Below, one piece after another: positions 48,050 through 58,400 of a stretch of DNA of 64,000 nucleotides. The stretch covers positions 75,869,445 to 75,933,444 of the forward strand of contig CAMZMU010000027.1 of NCBI GenBank assembly GCA_947311845.1, in the 5' to 3' direction. The stretch's first letter is position 1, and every line of letters starts with the position of its first letter. Under the pieces are notes generated by a model. The model did not search any database, was not told where the DNA came from, and saw only the letters and a list, made by a program, of their open reading frames with translations. The position numbers and the translations under genes are program-made. Origin of the DNA: Poa pratensis. Its lineage: Eukaryota; Streptophyta; Magnoliopsida; Poales; Poaceae.

Positions 48050-48690
48050 TGTGATTTGGGACGGGCCAGCCCGAGGCACGCAACTGTTGGCACGGCCCAA
48101 GCACGGCCCGGCACGACCTAACCGTGCCGTGCCAGGCCCGTGGCCCACCCGTGCTCGTGCCCGATGTCGATCTGAAGCACGCGGGCTGGCACGGCACGGC
48201 ACGATTAGCACCGTGCCCTAACCGTGCCGCCGCCCACCGCCCAGTGCCGCCGCCCACCGCCTGGAGCCGTCCCACGATGTCGACCACCGCCGCCGCCCAC
48301 CACCCCTACTGCCCACCGCCAGCAGATCGGCGTCGCCCAGGTCGCCCCCTTATCCCCGTTGTCCACCGCCGATCAGGCCGTCGCCGGAGCCGCGTTGTCG
48401 CCGGAGATCGACGGTCTCCACGTCGGCAGGCGCGCGGCGTCGACGGCGCCACCGCCGCGAGGCGCGAGCTGGCCGGGGGTGGAGGAGAAGCCCCGAATCG
48501 GGCCGATCGTGCCGTGCCGGGCCACCGTGCCGGTGCCGTGCTCGCCGTGCCGTGACTCCTCCGGAGTTGGAGCCCGCGTGCCGGTCCGGCACGGCACGAT
48601 TAGAAGCGTGCCGCATCTGTGCCGTGCCGCATCCGTGCCGTGCCGTCGCCGGAGCGTGCCGTGCCGGCACGTTTGGCCAGCTATAATGTG
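48050..48690. mobile_element. GC-rich hAT-like element remnant
   Basis: Many GTGCCGTGCC, GCACGGCACG and GCCCGGCACG motifs cluster at both ends of a GC-rich core (48240-48500). Dense subterminal CACGGC-type motifs are typical of a plant hAT group. Long ORFs on both strands are a composition effect. No clean terminal inverted repeat or target-site duplication was found. Confidence 0.4.
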
Positions 48691-50029
48691 GATATATCTA
48701 GACATGTTACATGTATAAATACATGTGCATGTGGACAAATGGAAGTCATCTAATTTGAAACGGAGGGAGTATATATGTTGCTAACCTTTTTTTTTTCCGC
48801 GAGAGCCCCCGATTCCCACATACGTTGCTAACCTCAAAACAAAAAATGTAAGTACGTCTCTGCATGGGGTGAGCCATAGCTGCAAATATGTACGTGTGTT
48901 TTGCTTTTTAATTTTTTGTTTAAATTCAAACAATAATTTTCTAAAAATATTCATTTCTAAAAATAATGATCATTTTTTGAAATGGTTTAGATTTTAGTAA
49001 AATGGTTCGAATTTAAAAAATGTTCATTCTTAAATGGTTCCTTTCTTACAAAATGTTCATTTTTGAAAAAGGTTCAAGTTTTGAAAATGAAGATCTTTTT
49101 AAATGGTTTCAATGTTCCTTTTTCTTTTCTTTTTTACTTTTTCACTCATTTTATTTTCTTTTTTTTGTTCAAATTCAAACAATAGTTTTGAAATTGTTCA
49201 AATGTAGTTTCTTTTCGCCTTATAAATTTCTGAATTTATGTTTCTTACTTTGGAAATCGTTCAAATACGGTTTTCGTTCACCTACGTTTTTTGTCCAAAC
49301 TCCACAATTTTGGTTTACAATTATTTGGAAAGCAGTTAATTGTGTTATTTATTTGCATGTTGCAAGTCCATACCTGCTGGTCAAAGCAGTTAGTTGTATT
49401 ATTTTATTTGCATGTTCCGATCTTGTAGCTAAGATGATTCCTCCGGCATCCTGCTGGCCTTCGGCGGCTAGTGATTGTGTTGGACAAGTTGCGTTCTGTC
49501 GACGGTGGAGGTGTTTACGGAATTCTGGCTTCTTGTTTAACATTCTCAAGTATAACAAGTCTGCAAGGTTAAAATGAAGCCATCGCCAATCTTTCGAGCT
49601 GAGAATAATGAGTATATAGATGGTAATATTTTAATCTAAATTTATGAATACCCAAATTATGAGATGATCAATAAAAGGTGTGTTTCAATCCCCATCTTGC
49701 ACTTTTTATGCTTTTCTTCTGAAATTAGTGCTAATCGTTAAAAATTGGTGCTAATCCAATAGTCATTTTAAATAGTCATTGGAAATTGGTACTCCAAAAA
49801 TCTTCAAAAAATAGTCATTTTAGGGAATAAAGTTTGTTTGCAAATCACTATAAAAACGTGACCTTTCAAAGTGGCGTCTGTGGCGTCTTCGTACTAGCCA
49901 CTTGTCGTAAAGGCTGAGAAACGTTTCTCTTATCTTCACTTCTGAGGGACACCATGCGGTTTTTTGCTTTTTCTTAGAGAGATAAAATTAAAAATAAAAC
50001 ATTTTTAGAACCGTTCGTCAATTTATTTG
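48691..50029. other. Low-complexity AT-rich DNA, no gene
   Basis: ACGGAGGGAGTATATATG at about 48760 is a Stowaway-type end. 48900-49270 consists of degenerate TTTTGTTCAAATTCAAACAA-like phrases. The open frame across it (49020-49577, Phe-rich) follows from the T content and is not called. Confidence 0.45.
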
Positions 50030-50466
50030 GAATTCTAAACTTTTGTAAATTACAACTTTTTTCGTGTATATGGTAGTACCCTAGTTTTGGTACTTCAAAA
50101 AGGAAAAAACTCAATTATTATTTTTGAAAATTTCTAAGTTACAACTTTTTTATGTATACGGTAGGCTGGAAACGGAGTTTTATTAATGAAAAAGGATAAA
50201 ATTTCAAATCTTTTTTGGATTTGTTTGACCATTTCTAAATTACTATTTTTTCATATATACGGTATGCTCGTATCCGAGTTTTAGTAATTTTAGGAAGGAC
50301 ACAAAATTCGAAACTTTTTTGAAATTTTTTTGTCCTTTATAAATGGCTATTTTTGGCAGGCTCGTACCTGTGTTTTAGTGATTCAACAAAGGTCAAATAT
50401 TTCAAATATTTTTTGAAATCAAGTATTATACTCGCAAAAAAAATCAACCATGATACCATAATACAA
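50030..50466 (+). repeat. Second partial copy of the 44.6-45.7 kb array
   Basis: The order of diverged units and single-copy features (GGTAGTACCCTAGTTTTG, GGTATGCTCGTATCCGAG, GGCTATTTTTGGCAGG, AAATCAAGTATTATAC, ATCAACCAT) matches 45300-45715, so this is a duplication of the array's right end and not independent amplification. Confidence 0.85.
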
Positions 50467-50778
50467 CCAGGCTAATGACCATCGCTCTAGGTTAACATGA
50501 TTGGTCTCTCACTTTTCTACATGGGAAAAAAGATTTATGTGACATAAGTTTTTCATACAGATTACAACTCCTCTTATCTATGGAAGAAGTAGAACATTAA
50601 ATAACAATTAATTCCCATGCACAAAATTAGTTAAACCACGAGTTTTGCATATGCAGAGCAACGTGACTCTCAACCTTTCGTGTTAGAGCGTTAAATCAGC
50701 TTTGTGCAGTACACATTTTTAATTGGGGAAGCTTTGCGTACAAAATCAATTAGCCAGCTTGTAAACACACGGAGGATG

Positions 50779-51550
50779 ACCAACATGCTCGCACGCCGTT
50801 CCCCTCTCTGCTACAGGGAAAATAGGCGATTTTTGGGCTCCTCCTTGCCAATCCACCTCGCTCGCCGGCGAGCCGCGGTTCCCTCTTCCTCCGCCGGCCG
50901 CTTCAGCGGCGGGAGGATGGGGGAACCCCGGATCTCGGCTTGTACATAGTGTAGGTTTGGGTAGGGTTCCTCCCGGCGGCGTTGTGGTGTGGGCGACGTT
51001 GTCGGCGAGGTTTTGGGTGTCGGCGTGCTCCTTCACCGGCGACGGAGCTCTTCGGGTCTTCGGCGTCGCGCGTGCGACTTCTAGAGGTCGGGGATCTGCG
51101 GATCCACTGGCCTCGTCCGTCCCCGGGTATCGCGAGTGGTGGTGCTGCTGGAAAGCGGGATTCAAGACGGCGGCCTCGCAGGTTTGTGGTTTCAAGGCGG
51201 GGATCTGCGGCGTGGTGCAGTTGGAGCTCGGGGGCTACCCCCGGCCGATGCTCGTTCTTCGTCGTCTCTTCCAGCTCCTCGGAGGTGGATTCTCCTGCGG
51301 CTCGTCAACGCCTCTGGGCTAGGGGCTCTGCTGCTCCTTTGGTGGTCGTGCTTGGTGGCCGCTCCCTTCGTCGTCTCCGGCGGTGCAGGGCTCGTTCCCC
51401 AGTCGATCTTGAGGCTGAAGATGGTTTGCGCGAGCTTCGTCGTCCTCTGTTTCCTTTGCTTTCTTTTGTTCAAGTGTACTTGTTCGAGCTCTGTTCTTCT
51501 TCCTGGTTGAATACAAGTATGTTGATTAGCAAAAAAAAAAAAAAAAAAAA
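50779..51550 (+). mobile_element. Poly(A)-tailed retroposon inserted at the start codon of PPR copy 3
   Basis: A 770-bp GC-rich segment ends in A20 (51531-51550) and is flanked by CACACGGAGGATG at 50766-50778 and 51551-51563, a direct repeat of at least 13 bp (16 if the A's count). Poly(A) plus such a target-site duplication is the mark of LINE-driven retroposition. No RT or known SINE promoter box is evident. It may be a 5'-truncated LINE, a SINE or a retroposed transcript. The duplicated target includes the ATG. Confidence 0.75.
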
Positions 51551-51560
51551 CACACGGAGG

Positions 51561-54532
51561 ATGCCTCGGCTCTACTCCGCGACGCCGATGCGCCGCATCC
51601 GCCGCCGCTCCTCCTCCTCCTCCCCTGTGTCCTGCTTCCGCCTCCGCCTCCGCCACTACTCCTCCAACTTGCCTACGTCCCGCCTCCGTCATTGCGCCTC
51701 CACCTCGGCGGTGCACCGCCTCCGTCACTCCTCCACCTCGCCGATGCCCCTACTCGGTCACTCCTCCACCACGCCAATGTCCCGCCGGCACCCCTCATCC
51801 TCCACCTCGCCGTCCTCACGATCCTGGTCTCCTCACGCCGCCTTTGCCGCAGCCACGGAGCGCATCCGAGCCGGGACGTTCAGCCGGGATGACGCACACC
51901 ACCTGTTCGACGAATTGCTGCGACAGGCCACTCCGGTCCCCGACCGCTCCCTCAACGGCTTCCTCGTCGCCCTCAGGTGCGGCTCGCCGCGAAAGGGCTC
52001 CGTCGTGAGAGCTGGACGCGCCACTCCGCCTCGGGGTGGCTGGGCTTCCCCGCCTCCGGAGACCACGCCGATGTCTCGGCTCTACTCCACCACGCCGATG
52101 TCCCACATCCGCCTCCGCCGCAGGCACTCCTCATCCTCCACCTCGCCGTCCTCACGATCCTGGTCTCCTCGCGCCGCCTTTGCCGCGGCCACGAAGCGCG
52201 TCTGCGCTGGGACGTTCAGCCGGGAAGACGCCCACCACCTGTTCGACCAATTGCTACGTCAGGCCACTCGGTCCCCGAGTGGTCGCTGGACAGCTTCTTT
52301 GCCGCTCTCGCACGTGCGCCGGACTCCGCAGCCTGCAGAAATGGCCCCGCCCTCGCCCTCGCTCTCTTCAACCGTGTCTGCCGTGAAGAAGACGGCCTGC
52401 GCGTGGCGCCACCCACAATCATCACGTACGGCGTCCTCCTGAACTGCTGCTGCCGCGCCCGTCGTCCAGAACTTGGACTTGCCTTGTTCGGTCACCTCGT
52501 AAGGACGGGCTTGAAGACAAACGAGATCGTCGGCAGCACCCTCCTCAAGTGCCTCTGCCAAGCGAAACAGACTGACGAGGCTGTCAACGTGCTGCTTCAT
52601 AGGATGCATGACCTCGGGTGTGTGCCTAATTCCATCTCATACAACATAGTTCTGAAGGGCTTGTGTGACGATAAGAGGAGCCAGCGAGCGCTCGACCTTG
52701 TCCAGATGATGGTAAAAGAAGGAGGTGCCTGCTCCCCCAACGTGGTGGCATATAACACGGTCATCTATGGATTCCTTAAGGAAAGGGAAATAGGCAAGGC
52801 ATGCAAGCTATTCCATGACATGACACACAAAGGGATCGTTCCAGATGTGGTGACATATAACTCGATTATTGATGCGCTATGCAAGGCCAGAGCAATGGAC
52901 AAGGCACAGTTGTTCCTTCGGCAGATGGTTGATAACGGTGTTCAGCCGAATAAAGTGACATATAATAGCATGATCCATGGATATTCCACTTTGGGCAGGT
53001 GGAAGGAGGCAACTAAAATGTTCAGAGCAATGACAAGCCAGGGTCTTATACCAGAAATTGCTACTTGGAACTCGTTCATGGCCTCCCTTTGCAAGCATGG
53101 ACGAACTAAAGAAGCTGCAGATATTTTCGAGTCCATGACTACCAAGGGCCACAAGCCTGATATCATCTCGTACTCTATTCTTCTCCACGGGTATGGCTTT
53201 GAAGGATGCTTTGCTGATATGATAAATCTCTATAATTCAATGTCAAGCAATGGCGTTGTAGCCAACTGCCATGTTTTCAACACATTAATTGATGCATATG
53301 CTAAAGGTGGAATGATGGATGAAGCTATGGTCATATTTACCGAAATGCGGGAACAAGGAGTGAGTCCAGATGTATTCACCTATTCAAGTGTAATAGCTGC
53401 ATTTTGTAGAATGGGCAAGCTGGCTGATGCTATGGAGAAATTCAGTGAGATGATCTCTGTTGGAGTACAACCAGACACTGTTGTTTATCACACCCTAATT
53501 CAGGGTTATTGTACACATGGTGATTTAGGGAAAGCTAAGGAGTTGGTTTATGAAATGATGAACAAAGATATTCCTCGTCCGAATATTGTCTTCTTCAATT
53601 CAATAATAAACAGTCTATGCAAAGAAGGAAGGGTTATGGATGCACACGATATCTTCAACTTGGTTATAGACATAGGTGAGAGGCCTACTGTCATTACATT
53701 TAGTTCACTTATTGATGGGTATTGCTTAGTCGGGGAGATGGAGAAAGCATCTCGACTGTTTGATACTATGGTATCCGTTGGCATTGAGCCTGATGTTGTT
53801 GCATATAGTACACTTGTTAATGGCTATTTTAGAAGTGGAAGGACTGATGATGGATTAAATCTATTCGAAGACATGTTGCATAAGAGAGTTAAACCTACTA
53901 CTGCTACGTATGGCATCATACTGGATGGGTTGTTTCGTGCTGGGCAAATTGTTGCTGCAAAGAAAAAGTTCCATGAGATGATCGAAAGTGGAATAACAGT
54001 GAGCATTTCCACATACAGTATAATTCTTGGAGGACTTTGTAGAAATAATTGCACCAACGAGGCAATCGTCCTGTTCCAAAAATTAGGTGCAATGAATGTG
54101 AAGTTCAATATTACAATGCTCAATACCATGATTAATGCAATGTACAAGGTTCGGAGAAGAAAAGAAGCTAAGGATTTGTTTGCTGCAATACCAGCCAGTG
54201 GATTGTTACCTAATGCTTCTACTTATGGAGTTATGGTACGCAATCTTCTAAAAGAAGGATCAGTGGAAGAAGCTGACAATATGTTCTCATCAATGGAGAA
54301 GAGTGGTTGTGCTCCGAGCTCTCGCCTTTTAAATGAAATCATTAGAATATTATTGGAAAAAGGTGAGATAATAAAGGCTGGAAATTATATGTCTAAAGTT
54401 GATGGAAAGAGCATCTCACTTGAAGCTTCAACCATTTCGTTGTTGATGTGTCTCTTTTCAAATAAAGGGAAGTATCATGAACAAATAAAATTGCTCCCTG
54501 CAAAGTACCAATTTTTCGATGGAGTTAGTTGA
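51561..54532 (+). CDS. RFL (restorer-of-fertility-like) PPR protein, copy 3, full repeat array
   Basis: ATG 51561 (MPRLYSATPMRRIRRRS) opens a basic, Ser-rich presequence followed by the RFL motif FSRDDAHHLFDELLRQA. This frame ends at 52442. The PPR array (about 19 P-class repeats, VVTYNSIIDALCKARAMDKA and so on, to 54532) lies in another frame that has no ATG before 52604. A GT-AG intron at 51977-52338 would join CTCAG to AAATGG and give one frame of about 869 residues, losing only about nine residues relative to copies 1 and 2. Without it, a 1-nt deletion near 52269 in a duplicated N-terminal segment separates targeting sequence and repeats. The protein would bind mitochondrial RNA. Whether it is expressed is unknown. 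Alternatively it is a pseudogene. Confidence 0.7.
51776..52307 (+). repeat. Tandem duplication of the PPR copy 3 leader and N-terminus
   Basis: 51776-51970 and 52098-52300 both encode the STSPSSRSWSP to HHLFD stretch. Between them lies a leader-like piece (GTGAGAGCTGG..CCGCCTCGGGG) that also precedes PPR copy 1 (21303-21330). So the second unit includes 5'UTR and a second ATG at 52071 in the same frame as the first. The second unit has a 1-nt deletion (CACTCGGTCC against CACTCCGGTCC). Confidence 0.85.
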
Positions 54533-55250
54533 TGCACTGGACGTAGCTGATACCGGTCGCATGGTTTGGAGATCCTTCACAACAATCACGCCATGTGTTC
54601 TCTTCCGTGGGCCCACGTTGATCGAGCTGGGTGGTAGTGCCACCATGGTGTTCCCGTCTGGTGTGTGGCTGCTGGGGGTGCATCATGGACATCACCCCTA
54701 AGCTGCACGCCATTTCCACATGAAAAGGTTAGAAATCCATCTTCCTCTTAATGTTATATGCCGCACCCCTGGGGTTTTTCTTCTATATTCTTCTGTTGCA
54801 TTTACTATTTGTAACTGCTTTTAGCATAATGGATTATAGTATGGCCCATTAATTGATCTTAAATCCTTTCCCGTATGGCAGGCAATCCATTGTCTTGAAT
54901 GCAGTGTTACCCAACTGGCCTTCTCCTGGAAGATGTAAAACTGTTTGAGGTTGGAGCTGGTACTACTGATATAAGAAGAATGATAATTGGCAATGAGCTG
55001 TTCAAAGAGGACTGAGATTAACTGGAGGAGGTGAGTAGGATCTAGATTCTAGGCAGTTAGTTTGACGATATGTCGAAGACTTCTCATGCTTTGGGTTATG
55101 TCCATCATACTTTCAAATAAACATCTTCTGTTACTTACTACCTGGTTTTATTCAGAATCTATAAGTTGTTGCTATGATGCTGCGACTTGACACATAATTG
55201 CACTTGATTCACGATTTCAATGTGTCTTTGTACAAAAATGGAAGAACACT
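54533..55250 (+). other. 3' flank of PPR copy 3, duplicate of copy 2 flank
   Basis: Similar throughout to 40801-41510. After about 55250 the two diverge, and similarity resumes at 56180 (matching 41592). Confidence 0.75.
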
Positions 55251-56180
55251 TAGTATTCCTCCCATCTTTTTCGCAAGTAGTCCATGACACAGCTATATCA
55301 TTGTGCAACATATATAACCGTAGGTCATACTGGTTTTTACAACCTTTTTGATTTAGCATGGACCTGAATGCCTTCAGATTGAGCTCTGCCACATTTATGA
55401 GACAAGAATGTGATTTCAGTTTCTAGTTAGGCTGAATTTTCATATAGAAACAGTGTCTAATGCATGGGTGAACAGATGCTTCCTCCTTTAGGCACATTAC
55501 TGCACACCCACAGCCTGTCTCGAATCATAGATTCACCTCTAAGTAGAAGGCAAACCTGGCCAACGGGCCGGCACGGCACGGGCACGCTCAGCGCTACGCG
55601 GGCCCGGCCCGGCCCGGTCCGTCTAGTAGGCGGGCCTGGCCTAGAGGCCAAGGCACGGCACATCAGTTAAAGGGGGACGGGCCGGATTTGGCCTACTTGC
55701 TCGTGGTGCCTCCTCCTGTTCCTGATCATGGGCTTTGCCTGTTGATCAATCGTCAATTTATCTTAACTAAATATAAAATGAAACTAAGCTTTTTATGTAG
55801 GGAAGTGTATTCTATGTATGCATTTGGTGTAATCGAGCACAATGTAAACGAAACGTTTGTACCCAGTTAACCCAGATTCGAGCATAGAATGGTCTTGTGG
55901 ATCCACAGCTCTTGATAGTTAGCTGCCTGTTCTTATGTCTTCTGGAGCGCAGTACCCATATCTGCCCAGAATTCGAGTTGATATGTTTTTCTTGTCCCGA
56001 ACAGGTCTGAGCTTTGCTAGCCCAAAATCTGAGAGTTTAGTGTTTATTCTTCATCATGAAGGATATGGCGCAATTGAGATTGTGGTAGATGACCGGCTGG
56101 TTCGCCTTCTCATTATAATATTCGAGCCCCTTAGCACTTTCATGGGCTATCTTCATCATTATATGTCCTTGAGTGTCCTA
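55251..56180. other. Segment present only in the copy 3 unit
   Basis: About 930 bp absent at the equivalent place after copy 2. At 55555-55690 it holds GGGCCGGCACGGCACGGGCAC and GGCCCGGCCCGGCCCGG, like the GC-rich hAT-type remnant at 48 kb. The rest is unrecognised. A short frame at 55935-56231 has no family assignment. It is an insertion here or a deletion in the other unit. Confidence 0.45.
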
Positions 56181-56407
56181 AAGTTCTTGTTGCACCTAGT
56201 AACTAAATTAGATGACGATGACAGGGTGTAATTTGGTCTGAATATCTTACATACGTAGGGCAATGGTTTGAATGTGTTAAAGATCAGCATTTACAAAAGC
56301 AGCTGGTGTACAGATGAACCAATGTGCATGTACTGATACACCAGTGTGCATGAGCTGAACGTGTGTGTTCAAATGCATGGACCGTTCTGGTCTTTTATGA
56401 CCCTTTG

Positions 56408-57090
56408 CATGGTTTTAAAGGCGTCGCCTAGGCGACGCCTAGGCGTCAAGGCGCCCGCGGACGAGAAGGCGTCGTCGTCGCCTTATGCGAGCGAGCAAGG
56501 CGTCCCAGGCGTCGCATTGAGGCGTCCCAGGCGTCACCTAGGCATGCAAATCCTCGCCTTAGTGGATTCTGGACGCCTTCGTCTTCCTCAGTTCAGGCGC
56601 GAGCGGGAACTGTCTGGCGGGCGGGAAACGGAGCCAGCGGGCGGGAGAAGAGAAATTGGGCTGGAAAATGAGCTCGGCTGGGGAGGGAAAAAGGAGGGGA
56701 GAGAGGGAAACTGACCTAGGGTTAGCAGAAACGATTCAGAGAGAGATTTGGGCTCTCTCCTTCTCTGGCGGCTACCTCGTCCACCGCCAGATCCGGCCAA
56801 AATTCTCCCTCCTCCGCCGGCCTCCTCCTCTCTGGCCAAGCTTTAGGGCTTCTCCTCCACCAGGCGAATCCATTCCCCAGCAGGGAAGCAAGGTACATCT
56901 CCTCTTCCTTCCTCCTGGTCGCTATTTTCTCTCCGCTCTGTTCTGTTTCTGTGGATGTCGTGGATGTTTCTGTTCTGTTCTAGGCGCCTTAGTACCTGAC
57001 TAAGGCGTCGCCTTGCATCGCGCCTTAAGCGCCTAGGCGTCGAGGCGCCCCCCCAGCGCCTTAAAACGCCTGGACGCCTTTAAAACCATG
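56408..57090. mobile_element. Non-autonomous hAT element, 683 bp
   Basis: Perfect 16-bp terminal inverted repeats CATGGTTTTAAAGGCG, starting CA and ending TG, are flanked by the 8-bp duplication ACCCTTTG (56400-56407 and 57091-57098). 8-bp target duplications and such ends define hAT elements. Subterminal GGCGTCGCCTAGGCG-type motifs occur at both ends. The unit after PPR copy 2 shows an empty site (GCCTTTCATCTCTG near 41818). The core looks like a plant 5'UTR with AAGGTACATC as a donor at about 56889, and may be captured gene sequence. No transposase is present. Confidence 0.9.
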
Positions 57091-57318
57091 ACCCTTTGAT
57101 CTCTGTCTGCACAATATCCTAATAAGCTATTCAGGTTTGGATGATGCTGGGCAAGGCCTCAACTAGGAACTATCCGTTGCCGTGAAATTTGTTCAAGTCT
57201 AGCTGCATTTTTTTTTTTGAAACAATGAACAGTAAGTTACAAGCGAGCAAGATTGTATCTGAATATTGTTTTTGAATTAAACTGAATAATGTTATCATTG
57301 GGGCATTATTGTATATAC

Positions 57319-57465
57319 CTGGCCATTTTGAAGCTGCTCTTTGTAGACCCTGCCAAATCCCCCCTTTCCCAGAAGGCAATCTAAGCTGTAGTTCTTGGTA
57401 TCTTTCACTAGCTCATGGAATATGAATGCTTTTGTGGTTTTGGGTTTTATCCATGACTAAACTTT
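57319..57465 (-). pseudogene. RLCK VII kinase exon 2 remnant (copy 3)
   Basis: 147 bp, the same size as 42068-42214, with a CTGCAG acceptor and a GTATAT donor. It reads [16 protein letters not shown] and the altered loop LLGKGGFGRVYKE. The third codon is TAG, so it cannot be translated through. Confidence 0.75.
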
Positions 57466-58039
57466 CTGCAGGTTCACTGTTGATGTTATTTCGGATAATT
57501 CTTCATGTTTAGGAGAGTAGAGACAGAGATGATTTCTCGCTCTGTCTGTGCAAGGTATTTAGCATTTGTTAAGACAAAATTCCATTCTTTGGTTACCTGG
57601 TGGATCCAGATTTTGCTCTTGACAAATTTGAATCCTAGTCTGCTTGGATTTTGCATGTGACACTTGTACAAAATAGATATTGTATAATTATGCTGGCTAG
57701 GTAGATTCAGATATACTCAGGTGTCCAGAAGGGACTAATGGTGCAAAATGGTGTCATCTGTCCTTAAACAGTGATATAGTGCATGGTATATATGTAGAGG
57801 TATATAAGTTATGTACTGATGAAACCATTGAACTAAAAAAAATTGCGGGACAAAACCATTGAACTACTTAATGGACTACTTTACTACAAATGCCAACAGG
57901 CTAATAATTGTAAATGATGGAGTTTCTCTATAACATTGAATTGTCACTTATGGCTGGCTAATTGTGTGTTTTGACATCGCTGTCAATCAACCTTGCTTAT
58001 GCTATTGGTTTAAGTGCCTAAACACATGAATTTTCTCTT

Positions 58040-58400
58040 TGTGACTAGCAGTGCTGACCTCCCCTGGCTACATCCTCCGCGACGCTTCTTTTTCTCAGGC
58101 TTCAAGCATGAAGAGCGCGCCATCTTTCACCACTGTATGAGTTCACCAATCCTAGTGCCCATCTCCTCTTAGCTCTTACCATTCACAAAACTCCTCCTTC
58201 TGCCCCACTACGAAATCTCCAACCCATGTACATTGCTGTCTTACAAACTACAACACTAGTCCTTTGGTGCACAGTGGTAGCAAGAGCGAGGGGTTGTTAT
58301 TCAGCTGCTCCTTGTGAAGATAATGTGAACAGGTGGGAGGAGAATTTTCTCGATGCCTTTGTAGAGGTCAATTTGCTCAAACCAAGAATACCATCTTTCT
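58040..58400 (-). pseudogene. RLCK exon 1 and 5' flank remnant (copy 3)
   Basis: On the - strand MARSSCLKPEKKKRRGGC near 58108 corresponds to the Cys-rich start at 7390. The flank aligns with the two other copies (TTCACAAAACTCCTCC, CTCGATGCCTTTGTAGAGGTC). Confidence 0.5.

Noticed and set aside
48124..48738. Overlapping ORFs of over 100 codons on both strands
   Set aside because: They follow from GCCGTGCC-type repeats in a hAT-like remnant. No protein signature.
49020..49577. 185-codon Phe-rich open frame
   Set aside because: It arises in T-rich degenerate repeat DNA. It looks like a membrane protein only because TTT and TTC codons dominate.
50982..51560. Apparent extension of the PPR copy 3 N-terminal frame upstream of 51561
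   Set aside because: This part lies within the retroposon and its poly(A), which would encode poly-Lys. The conserved MPRLYS start at 51561 matches the other copies.
51977..52337. Reading the PPR copy 3 array as starting at 51977
   Set aside because: The codon there is GTG, the sequence to 52337 is an out-of-frame translation of the duplicated leader and presequence, and no ATG occurs in this frame before 52604.
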